Assembly (NCBI GenBank): GCA_904397185.1
Contig: CAJFOL010000070.1
Location: 1-24,811 of the forward strand
Direction: 5' to 3'
Source of the DNA: an uncultured Clostridia bacterium
Lineage (GTDB): Bacteria > Bacillota > Clostridia > Christensenellales > UBA1242
DNA length: 24,811 nt
The translations under genes and the position numbers were made by a program. Of this stretch, positions 1 through 10,300 are shown one piece after another (position 1 is the first letter of the stretch; each line of letters begins with the position of its first letter). The notes under the pieces are model-generated. The model saw nothing but the letters and a program-made list of their open reading frames with translations. It did not search any database and was not told where the DNA came from.

Positions 1-99
1 ACAAATACCCTCTCTTTTTGCACTCTCTACCTCTAACTCAACTATTGCCAAAGCATAATCGACACTGCAATTTTCTCTTTTTAAGTCAATAATCTTCAA
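1..99 (-). CDS. Probable Smr-domain protein, N-terminal fragment (truncated by window edge)
   Basis: Thirty-three codons are visible, starting at a TTG (97-99) and running off the window at base 1. A GAGGGA ribosome binding site (106-111 on the + strand, read in reverse) lies 6 nt from the TTG and decides this start. The peptide begins MKIIDLKRENCSVDYALAIV, then a helix rich in Glu and Ala. A beta-strand ending in Asp-Leu, a short loop, then 'S/T-V-D-x-A-L' entering a helix is how small Smr-domain proteins (MutS2 C-terminal-like nucleases or RNA/DNA-binding proteins) begin. The diagnostic downstream G-x-G motif lies outside the window, so the family call is an inference. The gene is 81 nt downstream of the Spo0A-like gene on the same strand and is probably cotranscribed with it. 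No stop codon separates its frame from the Spo0A stop codon. Confidence 0.5.
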   Translation of the reverse strand, partial: MKIIDLKRENCSVDYALAIVELEVESAKREGIC

Positions 100-180
100 T
101 TCTTGTCCCTCTTTAATATGATAATTTTTAATAAGTATATCATATTTTTGTAGCAAGACAAAGTGTTTGTAAATTGCTTT

Positions 181-927
181 TTAACCTTCCATCAACATCT
201 TATCAGCAATCAAAGCAATCAGTTCACTATTTGTAGGCTTTTCATTGCTGCCATAGACTTTAAAACCGAAAATATTGTTTATATTTTCAATCTTTCCCCT
301 ATTCCAAGCGACCTCAATAGCATGACGCATTCCCCTTTCAACCTTTGACGAACTTGTCTCAAATTTTTCCGCTATGGTTGGATAAAGTTTTTTGGTTATT
401 TGTCCTATTATTTCAGGCTCTTCTACTGCAAGTTTGACAGCCTCTCTTAAAAACTGATAGCCTTTTATATGTGCTGGAATGCCAATACTGATAAAAATGC
501 TTGCTATCTTTTCATCCAATGCTTTGCTTGCATCTTCATTGAGACTCGGGTTCGTCAGGTCTTTTATCCTCTCTTCCAAATTCTCTGGCATAACTGGCTT
601 TACCATAAAATAACTTGCCCCTTCTTTTAGTGCCTTCGAAACAAAACCAGAATGAGAAAGATTTGATATAAATATAACTTTAGGGCAATCTTCTCTCATG
701 TCTCTTTTAAGTGTCTCAAACACCTTAAATCCATCCATACTTGAAAGCACCACTTCGCTGATAAGAAATTGAGGGCGAAGTTGTTTAACGTCTTCGACAA
801 CTTGTATTCCGTTTACATTCTCTCCAACAACCTCATATCCTGGTCTATTTTTAAAATACTCATAAAGTTTATTGTCATTTGTATCATCGGCAAAATATAG
901 CCTAATAGTATCTTTTTGTTCTTCCAT
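181..927 (-). CDS. spo0A: Spo0A-like response regulator with glutamate at the phospho-acceptor position
   Basis: This 248-residue protein has the two-domain Spo0A layout (Bacillus Spo0A is 267). Residues 7-122 form a CheY-like receiver: acidic pair D14/D15, a Ser (S88) at the Thr/Ser switch position and the conserved lysine K110 in 'YFMVKP'. The phospho-acceptor is not Asp: where Bacillus has VLDIIMP around D56, this protein reads ISEVVL, with E58 encoded by GAA (complement of 754-756). Residues 140-248 are an almost textbook Spo0A DNA-binding domain ('GIPAHIKGYQFLREA', 'SSSKVERGMRHAIEVAWNRG', 'KPTNSELIALIADKM'), with the 0A-box-reading helix around 193-210. In known systems phosphorylation of Asp triggers dimerisation and control of sporulation or other stationary-phase genes. 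Here Glu may mimic the phosphorylated state or make the protein phosphorelay-independent; that is inference. The ATG has an AAAGGAG site 7-8 nt upstream. The gene probably cotranscribes with the Smr-like gene. The family call is very secure, the sporulation role is not. Confidence 0.93.
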   Translation of the reverse strand: MEEQKDTIRLYFADDTNDNKLYEYFKNRPGYEVVGENVNGIQVVEDVKQLRPQFLISEVVLSSMDGFKVFETLKRDMREDCPKVIFISNLSHSGFVSKALKEGASYFMVKPVMPENLEERIKDLTNPSLNEDASKALDEKIASIFISIGIPAHIKGYQFLREAVKLAVEEPEIIGQITKKLYPTIAEKFETSSSKVERGMRHAIEVAWNRGKIENINNIFGFKVYGSNEKPTNSELIALIADKMLMEG

Positions 928-1293
928 AATTTACTCCTTTTTTACAAGGATAAGATACCACTTTTTGTAAAAATATAAAAATATAAATGGTGGTTAAAAT
1001 TGACGATAATCGGTAATTTTTGTCGAATTTTGGAATATTGCAAAATTAATACTATTTTATTGCTAAAAATTAAAGCATTTTTGTACTAAATGTCGCAAAA
1101 TCAAACAATAAAAAGACATTTGTCTACTTGCAAAATTGTAAAAATGTAAACTTAGTTGTATTAAATTTTCATACAAATAATATTTGATATATCCTTTCAT
1201 TCTTTTTGCTAAAATCCGTTTTGCAAACTAATTGTCAATCAGTTTTGTCAAATATCTCTATGCTTTTGATAAAAATTAAACATTGAATATTAG
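928..1293. promoter_or_regulatory. Gene-free upstream region of the Spo0A-like gene with candidate 0A boxes
   Basis: The region between the giant gene's terminator and the Spo0A-like start must carry the latter's promoter. I see no convincing sigma-A hexamer pair; TATCTT (minus strand, near 950) is the best -10-like candidate and has no clear -35. The known 0A box is TGNCGAA, best form TGTCGAA. On the + strand there is TGTCGAA at 1021-1027, TGACGAT (one mismatch) at 1001-1007, exactly 20 bp apart start to start (about two helical turns), and TGTCGCA (one mismatch) at 1091-1097. A looser TTTGTCAAA is at 1244-1252. This suggests autoregulation, as in other Spo0A genes, but the heptamer also occurs by chance inside coding DNA of this window. 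Confidence 0.4.
934..943 (-). promoter_or_regulatory. Ribosome binding site of the Spo0A-like gene
   Basis: Read on the minus strand this is an A-rich AAAGGAG, 7-8 nt before the ATG whose first base is 927. It supports that start over internal Met codons. Confidence 0.75.
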
Positions 1294-1345
1294 AAAAAAA
1301 ACTCTATGACTTAAGAGATATTTTCTTAAAATCATAGAGTTTTTT
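1294..1345 (-). terminator. Rho-independent terminator of the giant surface-protein gene
   Basis: On the minus strand, starting a few bases after the TAA at 1350-1352, AAAACTCTATGA pairs with TCATAGAGTTTT, and the interior adds a second paired segment (TTAAGA with TCTTAA) around a short AT-rich loop. The right arm runs into a T-tract of seven. Stem, loop and T-run are all in the right order for transcription leaving the giant gene, so the Spo0A-like gene downstream is probably a separate transcription unit. Confidence 0.85.
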
Positions 1346-1349
1346 AAAA

Positions 1350-4300
1350 TTAGTTGTTTGCTATCTCATCCATTTTCTTCTTTCTTCGTTTTCTGAGAAG
1401 TAGTAATAGAAGTAGTAATAGAAGTAATAGTAAGATTATTACACCAACAACTACGAGTACAATTACAAGTGTCGCAGTGTCTTGGAGAATTTGTGCATTT
1501 TCACCAAGTACCCAAAAGAGTCCACCATAGGAAGTATCTGGATTTGAATAATCCCTATAGAGGGTAAGCCCTGAAATATCATAAGAATCAAGATGCATTG
1601 TACCATTAAATGGATTTTCATGTGTACCAATAGGTACCCAGAATCTACCACTTAAATTGATGTCAGCAACAAGTTGATACACTGCTTCTGAATATAACAA
1701 TCCATCTTCGTTTGACAAGCCTGCATTTACCGCATAGGCAACAAATGCAAGTTCTTCTCTATTTCTTACAAAGTAAGGGCTATCTTCTGTTCCAGCACCT
1801 ACAAGTCTATTTGCTCTATAGCCATCATCAGTCCAAAGAAGTCTTGAGTAAACCACTTTGATTGTCAAATTGTATTCGCTGTAAAGGTCAAGGAATGCTT
1901 GATTTATAGTAAGTTGATTGTTGACAAGCATTGATAGTATACTTAACTCGTTTTCTCCTTGGTAGATAACAACATCGCTAATCGTATAGTTTGAAAGTAG
2001 ATATATTCTAAGTACAACCAAATCTCCATAGATTATACGATAAGTATCACCATTTGCAAGGTTATGAGTTACTCCACTAGCATCAACAAAACTCAAACTT
2101 CCTGCCCTGTTGATTTCACTTGTGCTTATGGCATCAAAGACTTCCATTTCAAATGTAAGATTTATTGTCTGTCTTTCTGCACCTAGTGAAATATTAAGTT
2201 CATAGCCATTTTCTTCTTCAATCATATCAACGGCATTTAAGACTAGACTATATTCGTACTGTCCTTGTTGATTTGTGCTTAAGGTAAATGTAGCACCTTC
2301 AATTGTTATCTCATAGCCATAGGCTTTGTCTACAACTATAGTCAATCTTTGTCCAATGACTGCTTGAATACTTGTGTCATAAGATACCTGACTGTCATCA
2401 ACATAAACACCAACTATTTCATGAATGCCTGCAATTGCCTCATCGTCAATATTGATGACAACTGGTTTGCCTTCGAATATTACGTTGATATTTAAAGGTG
2501 ATGAGATAGGCTCTTCAAATGCATAAACATAGCCGCCCATGTTCTCGTCATATGTTCCATAGTAAATTTTATTGTCAGAAGCATCTACAAAGTAAACAAA
2601 TGTGTAGCCGTCATCTGGATAAGCAACAAGTGTTACTGGAAGGTCTGGAGAGAATGATTCTCCACTAACTACCTGTCCATTTTGTACAAGTTCACTTCGT
2701 CCACCTTCGGTGTTATTTAAAGTAAATCTTGGCTGATATACCGCTCTTATATCATAACGTCCTACATTAAATGTCATTTCAAAGTTTGCAGGGTGTCTTG
2801 ATGGTTCTTCATTGTTATAAGATACAAGCCAGTATGCAAATTCATAGCCTTCATAGTTGTAAGCCTGCAATCTAAGTGAAGAGCCAGCACTAACTTCTGT
2901 ATACCATATGTCGTCTTGTCCAAGCCAGCAATCTTCAAGAGAGCCTAAGTTTGTAATGATATTTTCAATAGAGACATCTTCAAGCCCCTCTTCTACCGAT
3001 TCAGGTCGGAATGAAATTGAGATTGATGCCCTATCATATATCCATGATGCATAGATAGTGAAGGTATCTGTTTGTGGGTTATAGTTTGCAGTTGCTTCAT
3101 ATCCATAACCTGTCCAAGCATAACCTGTCTCTGCCCATGGTCTAATTACAGCACCAGAGCCATCAATATACTGAGTACCTCTACCCATTTGCATTGTATA
3201 GTATCCGCCCAAAGTATATCCTGTTCTTGTTGGGAATATCTGTGCTCTTTGCTGTTCGGTTAAACTATCAAGCGAGAATGTCTGCCCATAGATAACCGAA
3301 TTTGGCATTGAAACTTGCACGTCTTCTGTTACGTAGAATATAAGGTTATATACTTTTGGTTGAACATAGATATAAATTGTCGCATCAGCATTTACATTTG
3401 TCACATTGATACTTGATGACATTGTAAAGCCGTTAGCATAAGGGTTGCTTTCTTCGACAGTGCCGATGGTCACTGTCCCTTCGTCAAATTGTCCGTCATG
3501 GTAAACAATACGTGTCTTTAAAAATCCATTTTCTTCGACTAGACTATAAGTAAATTGAGTGTTTATTTGAACGGAAAGTACCCCGCCAGTGATTGCACTC
3601 ACTCTTACGTTAGACGAATTGTTTTGACTTGCTCGTATTAATACCGAAGAAGTGTCAACATAGATAAGACCAGCATCAACAACTTCATTGCTTCCTTCCA
3701 TAACAAATCTTATATCAATTTGATTTTCAATAGCAACAAATATTGCTTGGACTTCTGCTCCGTCTTTTACTCCGCTGACTGCATAGATTGTTTGCCCTGT
3801 GGCAGAAGTAAATTCACTGATAACGACTCCTGTCGTTGGCGAGTTCATCATCACAGTAAAACCGCTTCTAGGTTCAGCCATCAGATAGAACACTCCATCC
3901 GTCTTAGACAGAACATCGTAATCATAGTAGAGCGAGTCTTGTCCGTTTAAGTAATTTTCATCGCCAAGTCGAGTACCTGTTTGGTCAACTAAGTAGACGT
4001 ATCCGCCTGCATCAGTGCCGTAAACAAACTCGAAGTTGACTTGAAGTACACCTTGGACATGGATGTATGCATCACCTGCTGTAAAGGTAACTTCTATTGA
4101 CGTGATAGGGTCTATAGCATCAAGCATGATGGTGAATACTCCGCTTTCACTATCGTATCCTTCGGTAACCGGAACCCCATCTACAATGATTTGGTTAAGT
4201 TCATAACCGTCATCTGGTTCAATCAAAACATATAGATTTTCACCGAGACGAACACTTGCGATTTCTGTACGTCCGCCATTGACTGTTGTGCTTTCGCCAT

Positions 4301-7300
4301 CAGCCTGATAGAAAGATATCTGTCCGTGATTGCCTGCAGAGAAACTTACAGGTGCTGATCTATCTCTAAATGTTGCATAGATTACTATTGTTCCGCCATC
4401 AGATACACTTTCAAGCATATCTCTAAGACTAGAATCTATTGTAACTACAGTATTTTCCTCTTCTGCAATAAGGTCTCCATCAAACTCCCAGCCTGCAAAG
4501 ATGTAATGGTCTAGTAAGTTTGTTGCTCCAAGAGTGAGTTCTTCGCCGTAAGTTACAGTCTGAGTTGTTTGAACGGTAACAGTACCTTGTCCCTCTTGAG
4601 ATGTTGGTACTTGCAAACTGAAGATATATTCTCTTTCAGTAGATGAGAAACTTAGTGCAAAACTTTCATTGATATTGTCAAAGTTTGCAGTGGTATGGAA
4701 GTATCCATCACCACGAGAATAGGTGCAAGATTGACTGAGTAAAAATTCTGGAATTGAAGAGGTTATAACTCCTTCTCTGTAGCCATATATAAGTGTGGCT
4801 GTAACAGTGAGGTCAACATCACTTCTTATCTCGAATATATCGCCTGTGATATCTAAACTTACACCATTAAACTCGATTGCGATATATCTGTCGCTAATAT
4901 CAGGGATGGTTATTGTATTGATTGATGGAACTGCCTGCACGGTAAAGGTTATATCATCAATAAAGTCTTCCCATGTCACTGTCAATGTCTTTTTGTCAGG
5001 AGATATTGTGTATTCAATAGTTGAAGCAAACCCAGAGTTATATGTAAGACTTGTATCGTCAAACTCATAACCTTTGATTGCTGTAAATATCATCTCAACA
5101 CTACTTTCTGTGTAGACATTATATGGGGACATTGTGCTTTGCAATTCTTCGTTGATATACACCTCGTACCCTTCAATATGATTTGTAACGATTGTCAAAA
5201 CGTTGACTGCAGGTGTCGAAGTAATCATTATAGAACCATTTTCTACCAAATTGTAGATTTCAACACCATTTTCAGTCACTTCACATTCACCATTAAGGCT
5301 AGAGTCATCTACTACAAAATCGTAACCTTGATCAGGAATGATATTAAGTACTATTCTGTCCTCACTATAAACGACTGTAAATGTTCCATTATTTGCAACT
5401 TGTATTCCATTTTCATATACCGTAATCCTATCACCAAACTGAACGGTAAGAGTATAAGGATTGTTGATATATTCAGCATGAAGAGTTGTCGTCCATGCGC
5501 CTTGTGACTGCGAGCCAATTGTTCTATATACGTCACCATCATTATAGGTTATACCCGCATCGTCACTCCATACAAAACTTCTTCCTGGAAGTGAAGCAGT
5601 TGGAAGTTCATCGGCAAATTGTGACCCATAAACTGCATCAATTGGATTGTTGCCAGAAAGCGAACCTTCTCCAGCATCAAAGTAAACAATATAGTTTACA
5701 CCTCTCCAATTTGCGGTAAGAGTTATCTCGCTGTCCTCATTAAGGTCAGGTAAAAGAATATCAACAATTTCTTTAAGACTTTGTCCACTTATTTCATTGT
5801 TGTCATATGTGTAACAATCAAGTAGGTAGGTGCCTAAAGTAACTTCAAGAGATGGAAGGCTGGTTTCATACATTGTTGCAAGCGCTGAGTAGTTATATGT
5901 CAGGTATGTGCTTTCACTATCCACTCTTGAGGTGTAAAGTGGAATATTTGTATCAATTATAATTGAAATTTGTATTTCTTCTAGACTTACAATAACGTCA
6001 ATATTTGAGCCTAAGTTTTCTATGCTTAGTGTGCCTTCTCTTTGACCTATATCATCGGTAACAGCACTTACATAATCGCCATTAACTGTATATCTTGCAA
6101 CCTTAAAGCCTTCGTTTCCAGTTACATCAATAGTCAAAGAACTGAAGTATCTTGCTGTAGAAGTATCTTCGTCATAATATTCTCCGCTGACTATGTAATC
6201 TTGCAATCCTTGTCCAGAAACACTGATTGTGTAATCTTCAATTTCCCAAACAGTGTAGATTGTCAAGGTGTTCCCCTCGTTGCTCTCATCATAAGCAACG
6301 TCTTCTAAGATTTGATAGATATTCTCAGCGGTTAGAGCGACATAAGAATCACCTTGTCTAACCATCCAGCCAACAGCCCTGTAGCCCTTTCTTGTTGGAT
6401 AGTTAAGTTCTCCTATAAGTTCTTCTCCGCTATACTCGTTAGGGAATGTAAATGTAAAGAATCTATCTCTTATAACCGGTCTTTCGCCGTCCTCTACGAA
6501 ACTGCCGTCTGTTACTAGTTCTGCCGACTCTGTCTCAGCATTGACAGTAAAGTAGATTGTATAGGCATTGATAGTTCCGTAGACGTTATTCTTAACTGTG
6601 TAATTATCTTTATCTTCGCCCGCTAAGATAATATAAACTATCTTATCTCTTCCTATTGTTTCATCTTCATAGTGGCTTAAACTGCTGTCTATGTAGGTGT
6701 CATCACCCGCCATAATTCCATATGCTGAAATATTTGTAGGGAAGTCTTCTGGAAGAGCATTTGTCTCGTCATATTCTTTGACAATAAGGTTGTTTAGTCC
6801 TGAAAGGTCAAGTTCTTTTGGCGAGATATTTAATGTAGCATCAAAGGTAACTGTGCCTGCTTCATCAAATGTAAAGTTTTGTGATGTCAATGTGATAGTA
6901 ATTTGTACAGTTACTGCACGCAGATAATTTGAAGAAGAAAGATAATTGTCTTCAACACTAAATGCACTAAATTCAATGTAGCCATTTGCAAGGTCGGTTG
7001 TAATTCCGTCCAATGTAAGGACAGCACCGCCAACAAGTGAGATAAGGTCGTTTGCATTGGTATTTTTTGCAACTTGTCCATAAATAAGGTTTGGATTATT
7101 CAAAGTAAGTGATGAGATGTCGATTGCAAGAGGTGTAATCGAACCTGTTATCTCAGGATTTGCAATATAGTAGTTGGCACTATCATCACCTCTGCCGTTT
7201 CCACGAAGGGTAAGATTTTCAAGTTGTATTTCTGTCCCTACAAGAAGGCTATCATACTGCCCTGCAAGAGTAACATTGTCGCCTTGTACAAGATTTTCAA

Positions 7301-10300
7301 ATGTTACACCTTGAGCATTGATATCATATGTTCTATCGAACACTTTTGTAACTGATGAAATTATTAAGCCTAACTGATTTATATTGAGTTGTCCGCTTGT
7401 AACCGCTTCGTTGAAGTTTGCTCCTTCTCCGAATATTACAGTCAAGTTGGCAAGGTCGTAAACACCTACATCTATTGCCATTGGATAAGAAAGTGAAATA
7501 TTTTCAAGAGCGAGTCTATATAGATTTGAAGCCATGTTCATTCTTTCGCCGTCATTTAACATATATAGACTTATGGTTGAAGTGCTTTCGCCTGTGCTTA
7601 TAATCCATCTTTGTTCTTCATCGCTATAACTTAAAGACAACTCAGGTTGCTCGCCATCATAGGTCATAGTGATAGGACTGTCTACAACTATTTCAAGTGT
7701 GAAGTCTGATGGAGAAATTGTAAAGATTGCATTTTGAATTGACAATGTGTAGTTAGGGTTTGTAGTTGACACACCATTAAAGTCGTATGTACCGACACTT
7801 TCACCCGCCTCTCTTGTCAATGTAACTTCAATATCTTCACGATTTCCGCTTTCAAACATTGTCTTAGTGAAGGTAAATGTTGGGTCGCTTAGACCAAACA
7901 ACTTGCTTTCAAGGTCTGATGGGATATCATCACTTGTTATTGTATAACTATATGTGTCAACATTGACTTGCACTGAATAAGCACTACTATTGAATACTGT
8001 TTCATTCAAGCCTAAGGTCAAAGTATACTCTCCTGCTTGTCTAATTTCTATTGTCGACACTCCGCTGAGAGTGAAGTAGAAGTTAGATGAATCTTGTGCA
8101 TCTAAGATATCTTCAAGGTTAACTTGACCTATCGTACCAATTGTAAAGTTGATTTGAGGGATATAGTTTGTATTTGAATAAATAAATTCAGTCTCATTTA
8201 TTGTAATCTCGCCTATATCCAATTTTGTGATTGATATATTGAATTGTAGGCTGAGAGACTTTGAAGCATATCCTGTTCGGCTGGCAGTTATTGACAATGT
8301 ATATTGTCCATTTGATGTGGTGTTTGCTGGAACTGTCAAAGTAGAGCCAAATCCGAGCATGCTTCCATCTCTAAACCAAGTGTAAGAGTAATTGATATCT
8401 TGAGGATTTTCATTTGTAATACCATTTTCACCAATAATATCCTCAACTGATATTTCGTCTGTAACCGCATTAAATTCAACCTTAGCACTTCTTACAATTG
8501 TCTCATTCTCTACTTCGGCAACTGGAGTTGCTATCTCCCAAATTGCAGTGATTGTGGTTGTTGTAATTCCAGCATTGGCACTTGCAAAAATTTCATTGCC
8601 TTGAGCAGTTACAGTTGAGCCAAGAGTTCTCCAAGACATGAAGTCAAATCCTGTCCATCGTGGAACTTGAGCAGTTTTTGACGAGCCTAGTTTAACATAA
8701 AGGTAACCTTGGTCGCCACCCTTATCGCCCAAACTCATAAGCACCGCTTTATAATCTGTAACCACTGGGTAGAATTGTGCAGACTGAATAAATCGTTGGG
8801 TAATCGACCTTGAGTCTTGCATTGTAAGATTATTCAATGTGTTTATAAGGCTTGCATACTGTATTGAAGTAACCCAGTCAAGCACAGCCATTTCACCATC
8901 AACAGAGAATGTGAAACTTACCTCTCTGTCGTTTGCCACGATGATTGTTGGAGCATAAGTTCCATTGTCTGTGATTGAGAAGATAAGTTCTCCGCTTACC
9001 ATATAGTTATAAGATTGACCGCTTATATTGATGGTAGCACCTGCAAAGTTGAATGAGGTTATTGTGGTATTAAGACTTGTCTCGTCATCTACAGAAGAGT
9101 TGTCAACATTCAAGTATTTCGCTCCAGTCCTAACTTGATAACTTGCATCTGTTCCAACAATCTCATAACCACCTGAAATTAAATAGATGAAATTGCTTTC
9201 CTTATCTTGTCCATCAAGAGTAATATCGCTGTCTATTTCAAATCTGTCAGCACTATCGTAAAGCCCTTCTGCTATATCTATAGTGAGAAGAGAGTGTAGT
9301 GTTACAGTAAAGCGAGTGTTCCAATCTTGTAAAATGATGTTTACATTGCCTGTAACATATTGTCTTTGTCCATTATAGAAGCCTTGTTCAGAAAATTCAA
9401 ACGTTACGTGTGCTGGGATGATTTGCCCTGTAATATCTGTAACTGTGTAGATATAAAGGTTGCTATCTGCATCTTTGACTAAATTGTTGTAGTTGTTTAC
9501 GTCAAATTCTTGACCACTAACTTCAAGATAGTAAACTATTGAGTGTCCGCTTCCCACATTGAAGTTGCCGCTTTCGTCAACAAATTCAACGCGATTGAGC
9601 GAAAGTTCACTAACAGCATTGCCATATTCATAAGTCATATTGCCGTAGGCATTTACATTTCCTTCTTCTTCGCTTGGATAGAAGGAAGAGGTGCCACTAT
9701 AGTAACTTACAATATTTGCATTTTCTGTCAAAATGTCACTCTTATCTAAGGTAACTGTGACCTCACTGCCAGTGTATATATAAGTTGTTCTGCCATCAAG
9801 AGAGAGACTATCTCTAAGTACAATACTGAATGTCAGTCTTCCATTTATAACAGCATTTCTATAGAGAAGGTCAAAGTTTGCTTGGCTGTCTACCCTTTCG
9901 CCGTTCAAAGTATAGTAAAATTCTACTACTATATCACCATTTTCAAGAGTAAGTCCTTCTACAAACGATGTCTCATCTTCCAAAGATTCTACTATAGTAT
10001 TTGCAAGGTTTTGTAAATCAGCATTGAATATTAGATCGCCCACTGGAGATGTAACTATTTCGACATAATCCCCGTCTGCTTTATATACAGGTTTTAAAGT
10101 CAAGTTGCTGTCGGTCTTATAAAGGTTGTTTTGCACATAACTCTCGCTAAATGTCCACGAGCCATCTGCATATGTTGCAAATAGGTTATTGCCTACATAT
10201 AGATATTCAATTGTATATCCTGTTCTTGTAAATGTAAGAGCATTGAACATATCAAGTATGTTTTGGTCATAACTTACTGCAAGAGAGGTCTCTGATATTG

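Noticed and set aside
1350..1500. LPXTG-type sorting signal at the end of the giant protein
   Set aside because: The hydrophobic segment and basic tail are present, but no LPXTG or close variant precedes them.
5213..5219. TGTCGAA heptamers inside the giant gene (also near 17266) as 0A boxes
   Set aside because: They are in coding sequence far from any start; they show instead that the heptamer arises by chance here.
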